Origin: Carnobacterium alterfunditum DSM 5972
Lineage (GTDB): Bacteria > Bacillota > Bacilli > Lactobacillales > Carnobacteriaceae
Length of the DNA: 64,000 bases
Reading direction: 5' to 3'
NCBI RefSeq assembly: GCF_000744115.1
Contig: NZ_JQLG01000004.1
Span: 2,330,190 to 2,394,189, forward strand
A program made the position numbers and the translations under genes. The notes below the pieces were generated by a model. It was not told the DNA's origin. It did not search any database and saw only the letters and a program-made list of their open reading frames with translations. Positions 47,095 to 58,009 of this stretch are shown here, piece after piece; the first letter of the stretch is position 1, and each line of letters begins with the position of its first letter.

Positions 47095-48984
47095 ATGAAT
47101 ATTATTGACTTATTAGTTAAAGACGCTATGATATTGAATCTAAGAGCAACAACAAAAGAAGGCGTTATTGATGAAATGATTGCCAGCTTACAGGCAAATA
47201 ACCGTATCAATGATGCTGCTAAATTTAAAGAAGGCATTATGCATCGCGAATCACTTACTTCTACCGGTTTAGGAGACGGAATTGCTATGCCGCATGCTAA
47301 AACAACTGCTGTAAATGAGGCGACCGTTTTATTTGCTAAAAGTACGAATGGCATTGACTATAATTCATTAGATGGCCAACCTGCTCATTTATTCTTTATG
47401 ATCGCAGCTCCTGAAGGCGCAAATGATACTCATTTACAAGCACTGGCTAATCTTTCTCGCTTGCTGATTCATCCTGAGTTTGTTTCATCTTTAAAAGAAG
47501 CAAAAACAGCTGAAGAAGTCGTTTCACTCTTTGCAGCTGCTCAAGAAGTCCAAGAAAAAGAAGCTGCCGCTGAAATCAAAGCAGCTAAAGCTCCAAAATC
47601 AGAGCAAGATACAAAAAAACCGTTTGTTATCGCAGTAACAGCTTGCCCAACAGGCATTGCACATACGTATATGGCTGAAGATTCTTTAAAGAAAAAAGCA
47701 GCTGAAATGGGTGTTGAGATCAAGGTTGAAACAAATGGTTCTGATGGAATTCAAAATCGTTTGACAGCTGAGGATATTAAAAGAGCTGACGGCGTTATCA
47801 TTGCAGCAGACAAAAAAGTAGAATTAGCTCGTTTTGATGGAAAACCTATGCTGCAGCGTCCAGTCAGTGATGGAATTCGCAAATCAGAAGAATTGATTAC
47901 AAAAGCTATGAACAAACAAGCTCCTATTTACTCATCAGATGGTCAGAAAGATGAATCAAATGAAGAAGTATCTGGTTCATGGGCCAATAAAATTTATAAA
48001 GATTTAATGAATGGTATTTCAACCATGCTTCCTTTTGTTGTAGGTGGAGGAATATTGTTGGCTATTTCTTTCTTAGTTGAAAGAACGTTGGGTGACACGA
48101 GTTCACTATTCTTGTTCTTAAACAGTGTTGGAGGCAATGCCTTTAACTTCTTGATCCCTATCTTAGCTGGTTATATTGCATTAAGCATTGCAGATCGTCC
48201 TGGTTTGATGCCTGGTATGGTTGGTGGATTGATTGCTGTAAACAGTAATGCTGGTTTCCTTGGTGGACTTGCAGCAGGTTTCCTAGCTGGTTACACGATC
48301 CTAGCCTTGAAAAAAGGACTAAAAGGATTACCACAGTCTCTTAATGGATTAAAATCAATCCTCTTCTACCCTATTCTTGGTTTATTGATCGCTGGTGGGC
48401 TAATGTTCTTTATCGTTGGGCCAATTTTCGCAACTATCAATGTTGCAATGATCACTTTTTTAGAAAATCTTGGGACAGGTAATGCAGTACTTTTAGGGGC
48501 TTTACTTGGTGGCATGATGGCCATTGATATGGGTGGTCCTTTCAATAAAGCCGCTTATGCTTTTTCAATTGGTATTTTTACCGATACTGGTGATGGAAGT
48601 TTAATGGCTGCAGTAATGGCTGGTGGAATGATTCCACCATTAGCGATCGCTTTATCAAGTACATTCTTTAGAAATAAATTTAATGAAGATGAAAAAAAAT
48701 CTGCATTGGCAAACTACGTGATGGGATTATCATTTATTACAGAAGGTGCAATTCCTTTCGCAGCTGCTGATCCTATGCGTACGATTGGTTCTTCAATTGT
48801 TGGAGCCGCTATTGCTGGTGGATTGACACAATTTTGGGACATTACGATCCCTGCTCCACATGGAGGAATTTTTGTTGTAGCACTTTCAAATCATTGGTTC
48901 TTATTTTTAGTAGCCTTAGCTATTGGATCTGCTATCTCAGCAATCATTCTTGGCCTTTGGAGAAAACCAGTTACGACTAATTAA
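47095..48984 (+). CDS. fruA: PTS fructose transporter EIIABC
   Basis: A fused phosphotransferase permease of 629 residues that imports fructose and phosphorylates it to fructose-1-phosphate. EIIA covers about 1-150 (phospho-His in GIAMPHAKT), EIIB about 173-270 (phospho-Cys in VTACPTGIAHTYMA) and EIIC about 295-629 with ten or so membrane segments. The Ala/Glu/Lys-rich stretch at about 152-172 is the linker. AGGAGG lies before the ATG, 19 bases after fruK. It is the last gene of the operon. Confidence 0.96.
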   Translation: MNIIDLLVKDAMILNLRATTKEGVIDEMIASLQANNRINDAAKFKEGIMHRESLTSTGLGDGIAMPHAKTTAVNEATVLFAKSTNGIDYNSLDGQPAHLFFMIAAPEGANDTHLQALANLSRLLIHPEFVSSLKEAKTAEEVVSLFAAAQEVQEKEAAAEIKAAKAPKSEQDTKKPFVIAVTACPTGIAHTYMAEDSLKKKAAEMGVEIKVETNGSDGIQNRLTAEDIKRADGVIIAADKKVELARFDGKPMLQRPVSDGIRKSEELITKAMNKQAPIYSSDGQKDESNEEVSGSWANKIYKDLMNGISTMLPFVVGGGILLAISFLVERTLGDTSSLFLFLNSVGGNAFNFLIPILAGYIALSIADRPGLMPGMVGGLIAVNSNAGFLGGLAAGFLAGYTILALKKGLKGLPQSLNGLKSILFYPILGLLIAGGLMFFIVGPIFATINVAMITFLENLGTGNAVLLGALLGGMMAIDMGGPFNKAAYAFSIGIFTDTGDGSLMAAVMAGGMIPPLAIALSSTFFRNKFNEDEKKSALANYVMGLSFITEGAIPFAAADPMRTIGSSIVGAAIAGGLTQFWDITIPAPHGGIFVVALSNHWFLFLVALAIGSAISAIILGLWRKPVTTN

Positions 48985-48998
48985 TAAACGACCTACTG

Positions 48999-49028
48999 AA
49001 ACCCATGAATTTTTTCATGGGTTTTTTT
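48999..49028 (+). terminator. Terminator of fruRKA
   Basis: AAACCCATGAA and TTCATGGGTTT pair around TTTT, followed by a T run. Confidence 0.9.
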
Positions 49029-49119
49029 GTACCCTACTATAAATAAATTGCTAAAAATTTTTACGTTAGGTGTACTAGTTGTTATTGTTTGATTGTTATT
49101 TTGAAAGGAAGAAATTAGT

Positions 49120-49960
49120 ATGACGATGATAAATGATCATTAGGAAGAATTAAAACATGCTTAACGCGGTACTTTGCTCAGCATTGTAACTTATCTATTT
49201 ATTGCTACCTTAAAACTGATTGTTGCCAACAATTCAGGTCCGAGCGCTTTACGAGCTGATGGATTGAATAATACAACAGATACTATTGCTTCAATAGCTG
49301 TTCTTATTGATCTAAGACTGGCTAGAAGACCTCCAGATGACAACCATCCTTATGGTCACTGGAAAGCTGAAACAGTTGCCAGCATGATTACCTCTTTCAT
49401 TACACTAGCTGTTGGACTAGAGGTTCTTATTTCTGCAGTACAGCATTTTTTAACTTCTGAAAGAGCCTCTCCTGATTTAATTGCAGGCTTTGTGGGACTA
49501 TTCTCAAGCATTGTTTTGATGTCTTTTTATCTATACAATAACAAATTAGCCCCCAAAAAAAAGTCAGGCCTTAAAAGATGCTTCGAAAGATACTTTTAAT
49601 GATAGTTTGATCAGTTTATCAATGGCGATTGCTATTTTTATTTCACTTATTATACTAAAGACCGCCATTGAAATATTTAGAGGAAGTGTTTTTGAATTAT
49701 CTGATGGATTTAATGAAGATAACCTAATAAAATTTCAGTAAACTATCCTAACGTTGCGTGAAGTTTTAGAAGTTGAATCCATTAAAGGAAGAACTTATAG
49801 AACCATTATCTATGTCGAAGTCATTATAAAAACTAATCCAGAAATAACGGTTAAAAGAAGTCACGAATTAACAGAACAAGTTGAAAATCTTTTAACAGCT
49901 GATTTTGGTGTCTTTGATACAAAGATTCATGTTGAACCAAGCGACCTGAATGATAATTAG
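49120..49960 (+). pseudogene. Decayed cation diffusion facilitator (CDF) transporter gene
   Basis: The original gene began at ATG 49120 after GAAAGGAAG. Two early stops follow in frame (TAG at 49141, TAA at 49162). The reading frame then continues with clear CDF sequence (LRADGLNNTTDTIASIAVLI, DDNHPYGHWKAETVASMI) and is lost by a one-base slip in a C5A9 run near 49551-49561. It continues in another frame (SQALKDASKDTFNDSLISL), meets a further stop near 49740, and ends with the cytoplasmic domain (REVLEVESIKGRTYRT...VEPSDLNDN). At least four lesions are seen, so no metal exporter is made. Membrane helices and the HxxxD-type zinc site are still recognisable. Confidence 0.9.
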
Positions 49961-49992
49961 TTTGCTCCAGAATGGTGCTTTTATGGAGCAGC

Positions 49993-50030
49993 AAAAGACC
50001 TGCAATGTTTTATTGCAGGTCTTTTTTTAT
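49993..50030. terminator. Terminator between the CDF remnant and glnQ
   Basis: AAAAGACCTGCAAT and ATTGCAGGTCTTTT pair around GTTTT with a T run to the right and an A run to the left. Convergent units share it. Confidence 0.9.
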
Positions 50031-50067
50031 ACGATTTTAGTTCATGAAATACGCCATTACTGACTCG

Positions 50068-50793
50068 TTATAATATTTTAGCTAAAAAATCTTGAGTTCT
50101 TTCGTGTTGGGGATCATTAAAGATCTCTTCGGGTCGCCCCTGCTCAACAATATAACCGTCATCCATAAAAACCACACGATCAGCCACTTCTTTTGCAAAT
50201 CCCATTTCATGAGTCACAACGACCATAGTCATGCCGGAATCAGCTAACTCTTGCATAACCTTCAACACTTCTCCAACCATTTCAGGATCTAACGCTGAAG
50301 TGGGTTCATCAAAAAGCATTACATCTGGATTCATAGCTAATGCACGTGCGATCGCGACCCGTTGTTGTTGTCCACCGGATAGACTTGCAGGATAAGCGTC
50401 AGCTTTATCTGATAAGCCAACTTGTTCTAATAGTTTGATGGCTGTTGCTTGTGCTTCTTCACTAGCCATTCCTTTGACTTTTATAGGTGCTACTTTTAAA
50501 TTTTCTAAAACAGTCATATGGGGAAATAAATTAAAACTTTGAAATACCATGCCCATTTTTTCACGTAATTGATTCATTTTTGTTTCATTTAAACCGGTTA
50601 AAGCAGTCCCTTCAAAGATGATCTCTCCACTCGTTGGTATTTCTAACAAATTCAAGCAACGAAGTACTGTGCTTTTTCCTGATCCTGACGGGCCTATGAT
50701 CACCACTACTTCTCCTTTTTTTACTTCTTGGTTGATGTCTGTTAAGACTTCATTAGCACCAAAGGCCTTTTTTAAATGATTTATTTTAATCAT
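50068..50793 (-). CDS. glnQ: Glutamine/polar amino acid ABC transporter ATP-binding protein
   Basis: A 241-residue ATPase of the polar amino acid uptake family. Walker A is GPSGSGKST (about 34-42), signature [17 protein letters not shown] and Walker [16 protein letters not shown]. It energises the fused GlnPH protein encoded directly upstream, overlapping by eight bases. Glutamine or glutamate is the most likely cargo. Confidence 0.93.
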   Translation of the reverse strand: MIKINHLKKAFGANEVLTDINQEVKKGEVVVIIGPSGSGKSTVLRCLNLLEIPTSGEIIFEGTALTGLNETKMNQLREKMGMVFQSFNLFPHMTVLENLKVAPIKVKGMASEEAQATAIKLLEQVGLSDKADAYPASLSGGQQQRVAIARALAMNPDVMLFDEPTSALDPEMVGEVLKVMQELADSGMTMVVVTHEMGFAKEVADRVVFMDDGYIVEQGRPEEIFNDPQHERTQDFLAKIL

Positions 50794-52267
50794 GATTCAT
50801 CTTCCCTTCGTAATGATTTAATAGCTTAGTTAAACTGAACGTCAAAATAAAGTAAATGATCATTGTAATAACTAAAGGAGCGATCCCTCTATATGAAATA
50901 GATGTTACAACTTTCGTCTGGAAAATTAGATCACTTACACCAATAATAGAGACGATAGAGCTTTCTTTAATAACGGTAATAAATTCATTTCCTAATGCCG
51001 GCCAAATATTTTTAAGTGCTTGTGGGAAAATGATTTGACGCATCGAAATCTTTTGACTCATGCCTAAACTTCTTGCTGCTTCAGCTTGTCCTTTAGGTAC
51101 CGAATTTAAACCAGAACGGATAATTTCACAAATATACGCTGCACTATTTAATGAAACAGCGATGATACCTGATGCTAAAGCCGGAATGTTTATCAGGTAA
51201 CCTACTGCGAAATAGATAAACATAACTTGGATCATCATAGGTGTTCCACGAACAAATTCGACATAAGCTGTTGCTAAAAATTTTATGATTTTGTTCTTAC
51301 TCGTTCTCATAAAGGATAAAATGACTCCTAATATTGAACCGAAAAAGACACTCACAACTGAAATAAGAATAGTATATCCTGTACCATTTAAAAAGTACCG
51401 CCAATAGTTGAAAATACTATTGCTGCTATCCGATTCTTCATCTGTTCCTTGTGATGCAGCTTGTAAATGAGATCCGGCTTCTTCCAGATAACTAGCAATC
51501 AATTTTTGTTCATCGATTGCTGTTAAGGAAGTATTCACAGCAGCTACTAAAGATTGCGTATCTTTTTTGAAAGCAATCGCCGATCCTTGTTCCCCTTCTT
51601 CTAAAATAAATTCTCCATCAAACGTTACTAACTGACTATCATTTTCAATGTAAGCTTCTGCACTGGGTTTTTCCATCAAGATGGCTTCAATTTTATTTGT
51701 TTTTAAAGCTAAAATCAAATCTGTCATTTTTGATAAACTCAATAGCTCGGAATCGAGCATTTGTTCTTGAGCAATCGTTTCTTGGAGAGAAGCTGTTTGA
51801 ACACCCACTTTCATCCCTTTTAAATCACTCGTACTTGTGTGGACATCTTTATCTGTCTCTCTGACAACGATATTTTGTCCACCCGTATAGTAAACGTCGG
51901 AGAAATCGACACTTTTCTTACGTTCGTTGGTTGGGCTCATACCCGAAATGACCATATCGATTTTTTCTGATTCTAAAGCTGGCAAGAGGCTGTCAAAACC
52001 GATATCATCAACTTTTAATTCTACACCCAAATCAGCTGCAATCTTTTGCGCAATCGAGATATCCATCCCAACTATTGTATCTTTCCCATCTACCGCAGCA
52101 TGGAATTCGTACGGTGGAAAATCAGCACTAGTACCGATAACCAACGTCCCTTTCTTTTGAATGTCCTCTAATGCTGTATCAGCAGCGGATACTGTTTCGA
52201 CTGGTACAAATAACCCGAAAACAGTCATCAAACTAAGTATAATTAAATATAATGATTTCTTTTTCAT
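50786..52267 (-). CDS. glnP: Fused substrate-binding/permease protein GlnPH
   Basis: A single 493-residue chain combining a signal sequence (1-28), one periplasmic-type binding domain (about 32-265; [49 protein letters not shown]) and a permease domain (about 285-493) with the EAA loop in [27 protein letters not shown]. Such fusions are typical of lactic acid bacteria. L. lactis GlnP has two binding domains; here there is only one. The specificity is probably glutamine or glutamate. glnQ follows on the same transcript. Confidence 0.92.
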   Translation of the reverse strand: MKKKSLYLIILSLMTVFGLFVPVETVSAADTALEDIQKKGTLVIGTSADFPPYEFHAAVDGKDTIVGMDISIAQKIAADLGVELKVDDIGFDSLLPALESEKIDMVISGMSPTNERKKSVDFSDVYYTGGQNIVVRETDKDVHTSTSDLKGMKVGVQTASLQETIAQEQMLDSELLSLSKMTDLILALKTNKIEAILMEKPSAEAYIENDSQLVTFDGEFILEEGEQGSAIAFKKDTQSLVAAVNTSLTAIDEQKLIASYLEEAGSHLQAASQGTDEESDSSNSIFNYWRYFLNGTGYTILISVVSVFFGSILGVILSFMRTSKNKIIKFLATAYVEFVRGTPMMIQVMFIYFAVGYLINIPALASGIIAVSLNSAAYICEIIRSGLNSVPKGQAEAARSLGMSQKISMRQIIFPQALKNIWPALGNEFITVIKESSIVSIIGVSDLIFQTKVVTSISYRGIAPLVITMIIYFILTFSLTKLLNHYEGKMNHD

Positions 52268-52495
52268 CTGTTTTCCCCTTTTCTGATTTTAGTTGCTCTT
52301 GAACTTATAAATCATAATAACAGAATAAGAATATTTATACAATATTTTTTAATAATATTTACTTATTTACGCTATAATCAGCTATATATGCATATTATTA
52401 TGTATATATTAGGTTTAAGTAAATTTTGTACGGAAAGTATTGTTTTAATTGAAATTTGGCGCTACTATAAGACTATACGAAAAAGGAGGCAGCAT

Positions 52496-52666
52496 ATGGG
52501 ACTAATTCATAAATCAGAAACAAGCTTAGATGATTTGTTTAGTAAATTCGCTATTGACCCTGAGGAAGAGATCATTGTTCCTCAACCTGAAAAAGACGCT
52601 CTTTTCGATGAAAATAAAAAAACGATTTCTTTAGAAAAAAATGATAAAAAAAGAAACATTGGATGA
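52496..52666 (+). CDS. Small acidic protein of unknown function (56 residues)
   Basis: The ATG at 52496 lies six bases after AAAGGAGG, one of the best ribosome binding sites in the window. The product is hydrophilic (SLDDLFSKFAIDPEEEIIVPQPEKD then KKTISLEKNDKK) with no membrane segment. The last codons and stop lie inside the left arm of the shared terminator, so translation to the end would touch the hairpin. An in-frame start at 52388 exists but has no ribosome binding site. The family is not recognised. Confidence 0.6.
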   Translation: MGLIHKSETSLDDLFSKFAIDPEEEIIVPQPEKDALFDENKKTISLEKNDKKRNIG

Positions 52667-52693
52667 TGATCATCATCCAATGTTTCTTTTTTT
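52645..52693. terminator. Perfect palindromic bidirectional terminator
   Basis: AAAGAAACATTGGATGATG and its exact reverse complement meet at GATGATGATCATCATC with almost no loop. A and T runs flank both sides. It serves the 56-residue gene (+) and the MazG-like gene (-). Confidence 0.92.
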
Positions 52694-52695
52694 GG

Positions 52696-53013
52696 TTATT
52701 CGACCCGATGACGGCTTCTTTCTTCAGAAAACCCATCCGGATAACGTTGTCTCAATTTTTCAATATTTTGTACTGCTGCTTCTTCAAAAGGAATGTCAGC
52801 CCATTCTGCAATTTGAGATAAGTACCATAAAACGTCCCCAAGTTCTTTGGTTAGTTCTTTTTTATCTAGATCATGACCATGAAAAGTATACTTTTTAACT
52901 AAATCGACTAATTCACCAGCTTCACTAGCTACTCCTAAAGCGCAATTGGTTAATACTTGTTCATTTCCATATAAAGTACGATTGGCTAATTTTTGATATT
53001 CATTAAATTCCAT
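52696..53013 (-). CDS. MazG-like nucleotide pyrophosphohydrolase
   Basis: A 105-residue all-alpha NTP-PPase of the MazG-like family. The metal-binding EAGE...KELGDVLW pattern is visible (ASEAGELVDLVKK at about 30-42 and KELGDVLWYLSQIAE at about 56-70). These enzymes cleave (d)NTPs to the monophosphate, often to clear damaged nucleotides. It lies 24 bases downstream of hemL on the same strand. The length fits the single-domain MazG-like group. Confidence 0.85.
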   Translation of the reverse strand: MEFNEYQKLANRTLYGNEQVLTNCALGVASEAGELVDLVKKYTFHGHDLDKKELTKELGDVLWYLSQIAEWADIPFEEAAVQNIEKLRQRYPDGFSEERSRHRVE

Positions 53014-53037
53014 TTTGAAATAACTCCTTTAGTCTTT

Positions 53038-54336
53038 CTATTCTACATTTTTCAATATTCTAAAACTTGCCTCCATAGCATCCAAAGTTTGTTCAATGTC
53101 TTCTATAGTATGAGTAGTGGATAAAAAGATTCCTTCAAATTGAGAAGGAGGCAACAATACACCATGATTGATCATTTCTTTATAATAGTCAGCAAAAAAT
53201 TGTGTATCACTTGCTTTACTTTGCGCATAATTAGTTACTGGACCTTCATTAAAAAATAATCCAATCATACTTCCTGCACGGTTGATCGTAATAGGAACAT
53301 CATATAGAGCGCTTAAGGAAAGGATTCCTTTTTCTAAGACATTTCCTAGATCCTCAAAGTAAGTATAATTTTCTTCAGTTAATTGAGAAAGTGTAGCAAT
53401 TCCTGCAGCCATCGCAATTGGATTGCCTGATAGCGTACCTGCTTGATAAACGCTGCCCGCTGGTGCAATATGTTCCATGATATCTTTTCTTCCGCCATAA
53501 GCTCCTACAGGAACGCCTCCACCAATAACTTTTCCTAAACAAGTTAAATCCGGCAACACATTATAGTACCCTTGAGCACTGTGGTAGCCTACTCTAAAGC
53601 CAGACATTACTTCGTCAAATATCAATAAAGCACCGTCTTTTTCGGTTAACGACCGCAAGCCTTCTAAAAAACCTTTCAATGGTGGTATAACGCCCATATT
53701 GCCCGCTACAGGCTCTATGATGACAGCTGCAATCTCACCGGGATAAGTTTGAAAAAGCTCTTCGATCGCTTCTAGATCATTATAAGGGGCAACCAGTGTA
53801 TTTGATGTTGTACTTTTTGGGACCCCAGGTGAATCGGGTAAGCCTAGTGTCGCAACACCAGAGCCAACTTTTACCAATAAAGCATCATCATGACCATGAT
53901 AGCTTCCTTCTAACTTAACGATTTTATCTCGATTTGTAAAACCTCTTGCCAAACGTAAAGCGCTCATTGTTGCTTCTGTTCCAGAGTTTACAAAACGAAC
54001 CATTTCTACAGAGGGAACGCGTTGGATGACCAATTCAGCTAATTGGTTTTCTAAAAGAGTTGGCATCCCAAAACTTGTTCCAAGACTTGCTGTACGTTGA
54101 ATTTCCTTTATGACTTGATCATTTGCATGACCTAAGATCAATGGACCCCAACCTAGAACATAATCAATGTAGTCATTTCCATCTATATCAACAACATGGC
54201 TTCCTTTACCTTTTTGAATAAATACAGGAGGCACATCTACTGATTTAAATGCTCTTACCGGACTGTTTACTCCCCCAGGCATTAAATTTAACGCCTTTTC
54301 AAAAGCTTGTTCAGATTGTTTTGTTTGTCGTCTCAA
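53038..54336 (-). CDS. hemL: Glutamate-1-semialdehyde 2,1-aminomutase
   Basis: PLP enzyme making 5-aminolevulinate from glutamate-1-semialdehyde, 432 residues. The PLP Lys is in [17 protein letters not shown], with [27 protein letters not shown] and [11 protein letters not shown]. The TTG start at 54336 is chosen because AGGGG lies about seven bases upstream and [15 protein letters not shown] is the usual N-terminus. The start lies inside the end of hemA (overlap 26 bases), so the pair is translationally coupled. In B. subtilis hemXCDB stand between them. Confidence 0.94.
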   Translation of the reverse strand: MRRQTKQSEQAFEKALNLMPGGVNSPVRAFKSVDVPPVFIQKGKGSHVVDIDGNDYIDYVLGWGPLILGHANDQVIKEIQRTASLGTSFGMPTLLENQLAELVIQRVPSVEMVRFVNSGTEATMSALRLARGFTNRDKIVKLEGSYHGHDDALLVKVGSGVATLGLPDSPGVPKSTTSNTLVAPYNDLEAIEELFQTYPGEIAAVIIEPVAGNMGVIPPLKGFLEGLRSLTEKDGALLIFDEVMSGFRVGYHSAQGYYNVLPDLTCLGKVIGGGVPVGAYGGRKDIMEHIAPAGSVYQAGTLSGNPIAMAAGIATLSQLTEENYTYFEDLGNVLEKGILSLSALYDVPITINRAGSMIGLFFNEGPVTNYAQSKASDTQFFADYYKEMINHGVLLPPSQFEGIFLSTTHTIEDIEQTLDAMEASFRILKNVE

Positions 54337-55717
54337 CGCTGATCCCCTGACTTTCTGCCACAAGTACTTCAGCGGGCTGTTCTGTCTCTTCTGACCCGAC
54401 TGAGATCCCTAATGCTTTGGCGAATAATTCTAGCTCATTTTTTGATTCTTTTGATGTATTTTTCCTGGCATACTCTTTCAATGATTCGATTGGTTTCCGT
54501 TTCATTTGATTGATCATACTGTGCATATGCTTGTTGATCAAAAGAATTTGATGTGCCGTTAATTCTGGCAATTTTCGCTCTAAACTAGTCAACGTCTTTT
54601 CTTTTAATTCTAGCATGTGCTCATTTAGTTCGTCTAAATAAGGAACAGCATTTCTTTCTTGGTACCATTGTTTAAAGGCTGCTACTTCTTCATTCAGATT
54701 CGTTGTAATTTTTCTAACGATTTTTTCTTTATCGGAATCGACTTCCTCTAAACGAAAACTAATTTGATCCATATCAAAAACTTGGATCCCTTCAATATAT
54801 TGGATGCTGGGTTCAATATTTCTTGGAACAGCAAAATCCATAAATAGTTGCTTTTTCATCGTTAAACGAATAGCCGCCATCTCTTCAATTGTCTTTTCTG
54901 TTATTAAGTGATAGGGTGCTTTCGTAGCAGCGATCACACCGTCTGCAACAGCTATAGACATCGGTAAATGGTCAAAGTCAGCTGTGAAAAAATAACGGTT
55001 CAACACATCCGAATGACGTGTTGTTTGTGCCCATAAATTTAGTTCGTGTGCTAAATCATTAACTTTCTGTTCATTACGACCAGTTAGTGTTATATGAGTA
55101 GACCCTTGATAGAATAGCGTTTTTGCTGTTAATCGAACCATCTTTCCTGATCCGATCAAAAGAAATCGTTTATCTACAATACTTTCCCACTCTTCTTTAT
55201 ATAGTTTGACCGCAGCTGTTCCAGGGTTATAAGATAATTGATCTAAGTTCGTTTTAGTATGCATTTTTTTAGAAAAAGAAATGGCTTTATTAAATAAAGA
55301 ATTTAGAATGGGGCCAGATGTCTTTTGTTCGATAGCGACAGCAAAAGCTTGTTTTACTTGGCTTAGAATTTGAGTTTCGCCAATGATCAACGAATCAAGT
55401 CCTGTAGCAACCTTAAAAAGATGTTCAGCAGCTTCATAATTAGACTTCCCATAACTTGTTGATATAACTTCAGAAATTTCATACCCTGTATGATCTGAAA
55501 GATAACGCAACATCTCTCCATGCATAAATTTAGTTTGATCAATATAAAGATAGTATTCTATCCGATTGCACGTTGACAGAATCACCGCCTCTTCAACTCC
55601 TAAAAATGATTTGATTTCAGCAAGTTGTTCAGGCAATTTTTTCTCTTCAATTGTATAGTTTTCTCTAATTTCTATTGGCGTCGTTTTATGACTGACCCCG
55701 TATAATAAGATTTTCAA
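54311..55717 (-). CDS. hemA: Glutamyl-tRNA reductase
   Basis: Reduces glutamyl-tRNA(Glu) to glutamate-1-semialdehyde, the first step of C5 tetrapyrrole synthesis. The catalytic Cys is in [11 protein letters not shown], with [26 protein letters not shown] and the NADP-binding [16 protein letters not shown]. The TTG at 55717 is chosen because AAGAGG lies nine bases before it and the residues then match the [11 protein letters not shown] family start; the ATG at 55726 would sit directly on the ribosome binding site. 468 residues, slightly long because of a C-terminal tail (about 435-468). hemL follows and overlaps. Confidence 0.93.
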   Translation of the reverse strand: MKILLYGVSHKTTPIEIRENYTIEEKKLPEQLAEIKSFLGVEEAVILSTCNRIEYYLYIDQTKFMHGEMLRYLSDHTGYEISEVISTSYGKSNYEAAEHLFKVATGLDSLIIGETQILSQVKQAFAVAIEQKTSGPILNSLFNKAISFSKKMHTKTNLDQLSYNPGTAAVKLYKEEWESIVDKRFLLIGSGKMVRLTAKTLFYQGSTHITLTGRNEQKVNDLAHELNLWAQTTRHSDVLNRYFFTADFDHLPMSIAVADGVIAATKAPYHLITEKTIEEMAAIRLTMKKQLFMDFAVPRNIEPSIQYIEGIQVFDMDQISFRLEEVDSDKEKIVRKITTNLNEEVAAFKQWYQERNAVPYLDELNEHMLELKEKTLTSLERKLPELTAHQILLINKHMHSMINQMKRKPIESLKEYARKNTSKESKNELELFAKALGISVGSEETEQPAEVLVAESQGISVETTNKTI

Positions 55718-55749
55718 TAGTACCATCCTCTTATTTTTCATCATTCTAA

Positions 55750-55803
55750 TGGATAACGCTAGAGAAGATAGAATTCTACCTTCTATCTTTTCTAGCGCTA
55801 TCC
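55750..55803 (-). promoter_or_regulatory. Long hairpin between engB and hemA
   Basis: On the minus strand GGATAGCGCTAGAAAAGATAGAA pairs with TTCTATCTTCTCTAGCGTTATCC, about 23 bp, around a short loop. No T run follows, so it is not a typical terminator. It ends some 30 bases before the hemA start. It could stop transcription weakly, be an RNA-processing site, or affect hemA translation. Confidence 0.55.
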
Positions 55804-55845
55804 TATCAATTGTTTTTGACTTGTTTACGTTACTTAGAGAAGTAA

Positions 55846-56433
55846 TCAGCTTTTAATGTATGATTCGATTAGACTCCATGCTTTCTCTTTTCCTTCTCCT
55901 GTTTCAGAAGAAAAAAGAACGAAATCGTCTTCTTCTCTTAAATTCAACTTATCTTTAACGATTTTTATGTGTTTGTTCCATTTCCCTCTGGGGATCTTAT
56001 CTGCTTTTGTAGCGACTACGATAACTGGAATAGAATGGTACTTTAAAAACTCATACATTTGCACATCATCTTCTGTTGGTGGGTGTCTTAGATCTACTAT
56101 CGAAAGAGCTGCTTTTAAAGGCTCTCTTTGAGTAAAGTAAGTTTCAAGCATTTGTCCCCATTTTGCACGTTCCGTTTTAGATACTTTAGCATACCCGTAT
56201 CCTGGAACATCTACGAAATAAAAACTATCTTCTATTATATAATAATTTAATGTTTGAGTTTTTCCTGGTTTTCCTGAAGTTCTAGCTAACCCTTTTCGGT
56301 TGATCAATGTATTAATGAATGACGATTTTCCAACATTTGAACGTCCGGCTAAAGCTATTTCAGGTAACCCTGTGTTTGGATATTGGGCAGGCGAAACCGC
56401 ACTGATGACAATATCAGCTTTATTTACTTTCAT
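55846..56433 (-). CDS. engB: Ribosome biogenesis GTPase YsxC/EngB
   Basis: A 195-residue TrmE-Era-EngA-YihA-type GTPase needed for 50S subunit maturation. G1 [10 protein letters not shown]3 DVPGYGYA, G4 TKAD (about residue 145). It lies between clpX and hemA, as ysxC does in B. subtilis, but the lonB-lonA pair that separates clpX and ysxC there is absent. Confidence 0.95.
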   Translation of the reverse strand: MKVNKADIVISAVSPAQYPNTGLPEIALAGRSNVGKSSFINTLINRKGLARTSGKPGKTQTLNYYIIEDSFYFVDVPGYGYAKVSKTERAKWGQMLETYFTQREPLKAALSIVDLRHPPTEDDVQMYEFLKYHSIPVIVVATKADKIPRGKWNKHIKIVKDKLNLREEDDFVLFSSETGEGKEKAWSLIESYIKS

Positions 56434-56555
56434 TTTCTAATCTCCATCTCTAAATATAAATTCTTTTATCATTTTAACATATTAATGCAATCAATGACAT
56501 TTTAAATTTAAATCAATCTTGACTTTGTGCATAGAATCTCACAATTTAATGAACA

Positions 56556-56600
56556 AATAAACAGAGCCGAGACAAAATAACTTGTCTCAGCTCTGTTTAT
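56556..56600 (-). terminator. Terminator of clpX
   Basis: On the minus strand AACAGAGCTGAGACAAG and the TTGTCTCGGCTCTGTTT arm pair around TTATTT, with a short T-rich tail. Confidence 0.85.
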
Positions 56601-56621
56601 GGTTCTTTTTGATTAGTAAAA

Positions 56622-57869
56622 TCAGTTGATCTTTTTGCCTTCAATGTCAAAGAAATCAGGAAGACCTGAACCACTAACTGTATCTTTTGTGATCACACAT
56701 TTAACGATTTCTGGGCGACTAGGTAAGTCAAACATGATTTCTAACATGATTGATTCAATAATAGACCGTAAACCACGTGCACCAGTATTGCGCTCGATAG
56801 CTTTTTTAGCGATCTCTGTTAAGGAATCATCTTCAAATTCTAGCTCAACTTCATCCAAACTTAATAATTTTTTGTATTGTTTGACAAGAGCATTTTTAGG
56901 TTTTGTTAAAATATGGACTAAATCATCTTCAGTTAATTTTTCTAACGCAGCCATTACTGGTAAACGTCCGATAAATTCTGGAATCAATCCAAATTTCAAT
57001 AGATCTTCTGGGATAATTTGTTGCATAACGCTTTGGCCTTCTTCTATTTTTTTCTTAGCAGAACCAAAACCAATTACTTTTTCTCCCATACGATTTTTAA
57101 CGATCGTTTCGATCCCGTCAAAAGCACCACCTACAATAAATAATATATTGCTTGTGTCTAATTGAATAAACTCTTGATGAGGGTGTTTTCTGCCGCCTTG
57201 TGGCGGAACATTTGCAACAGTACCTTCTAAAATTTTAAGCAAGGCTTGTTGCACACCTTCTCCACTTACATCACGTGTAATCGATACATTTTCACCTTTA
57301 CGCGCAATTTTATCGATTTCATCAATATAAATGATCCCTTTTTGAGCTCGTTCTACATCATAATCGGCTGCTTGCATTAGTTTTAAAAGAATGTTTTCAA
57401 CATCTTCACCAACATAACCGGCTTCTGTTAAACTAGTAGCATCTGCAATTGCAAATGGAACATTTAAAATACGAGCCAAACTTTGAGCAAGGAAAGTTTT
57501 TCCTGATCCCGTTGGACCAATCAAACAAATATTACTTTTTTGTAATTCTATGTCATCTTTTTCGTCTCCACCAATTTGATTTACGCGTTTATAATGGTTA
57601 TAGACTGCTACAGATAATGATTTTTTAGCTTGTTCTTGTCCGATAACATAATCATTTAATATTGCTCTGATTTCATGAGGTTTAGGCACTTCTAAAAATT
57701 CCCCATATCCTGCATCACCAAATTCTTCGTCAATGATTTCTTTACACAAATCAATGCATTCATTACAAATGTATACACCTGGACCAGCAACAATTTTTTT
57801 AACTTGATCTTGTGATTTGCCACAAAATGAGCAGCTCACAGGACCTTTTATTTCTTCATCATTAAACAT
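56622..57869 (-). CDS. clpX: ATP-dependent Clp protease ATP-binding subunit ClpX
   Basis: AAA+ unfoldase that delivers substrates to ClpP. The N-terminal zinc domain has CSFCGKSQ...CNECIDLC (about residues 13-41), with Walker A GPTGSGKT, Walker [11 protein letters not shown], the [10 protein letters not shown] pore loop and sensor-2 GARGLRSI. 415 residues is typical. It lies downstream of tig, the same order as in B. subtilis. Confidence 0.97.
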   Translation of the reverse strand: MFNDEEIKGPVSCSFCGKSQDQVKKIVAGPGVYICNECIDLCKEIIDEEFGDAGYGEFLEVPKPHEIRAILNDYVIGQEQAKKSLSVAVYNHYKRVNQIGGDEKDDIELQKSNICLIGPTGSGKTFLAQSLARILNVPFAIADATSLTEAGYVGEDVENILLKLMQAADYDVERAQKGIIYIDEIDKIARKGENVSITRDVSGEGVQQALLKILEGTVANVPPQGGRKHPHQEFIQLDTSNILFIVGGAFDGIETIVKNRMGEKVIGFGSAKKKIEEGQSVMQQIIPEDLLKFGLIPEFIGRLPVMAALEKLTEDDLVHILTKPKNALVKQYKKLLSLDEVELEFEDDSLTEIAKKAIERNTGARGLRSIIESIMLEIMFDLPSRPEIVKCVITKDTVSGSGLPDFFDIEGKKIN

Positions 57870-58009
57870 TCATGTCCACCTCTATTCTCATTCATCCCAC
57901 TTATAATAGTAGCAGATTTGTCACCCATAATACAATGAGATTCGTTCAAATCTTAAATAGCATAGCATAATAATTTCCTTAATGCTATGATTTAACCTGC
58001 TTCTCTTTC

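Noticed and set aside
49174-49599. Treating the 141-codon CDF frame as an intact gene
   Set aside because: The frame continues upstream to ATG 49120 through two stops and downstream in another frame, so it is part of a pseudogene.
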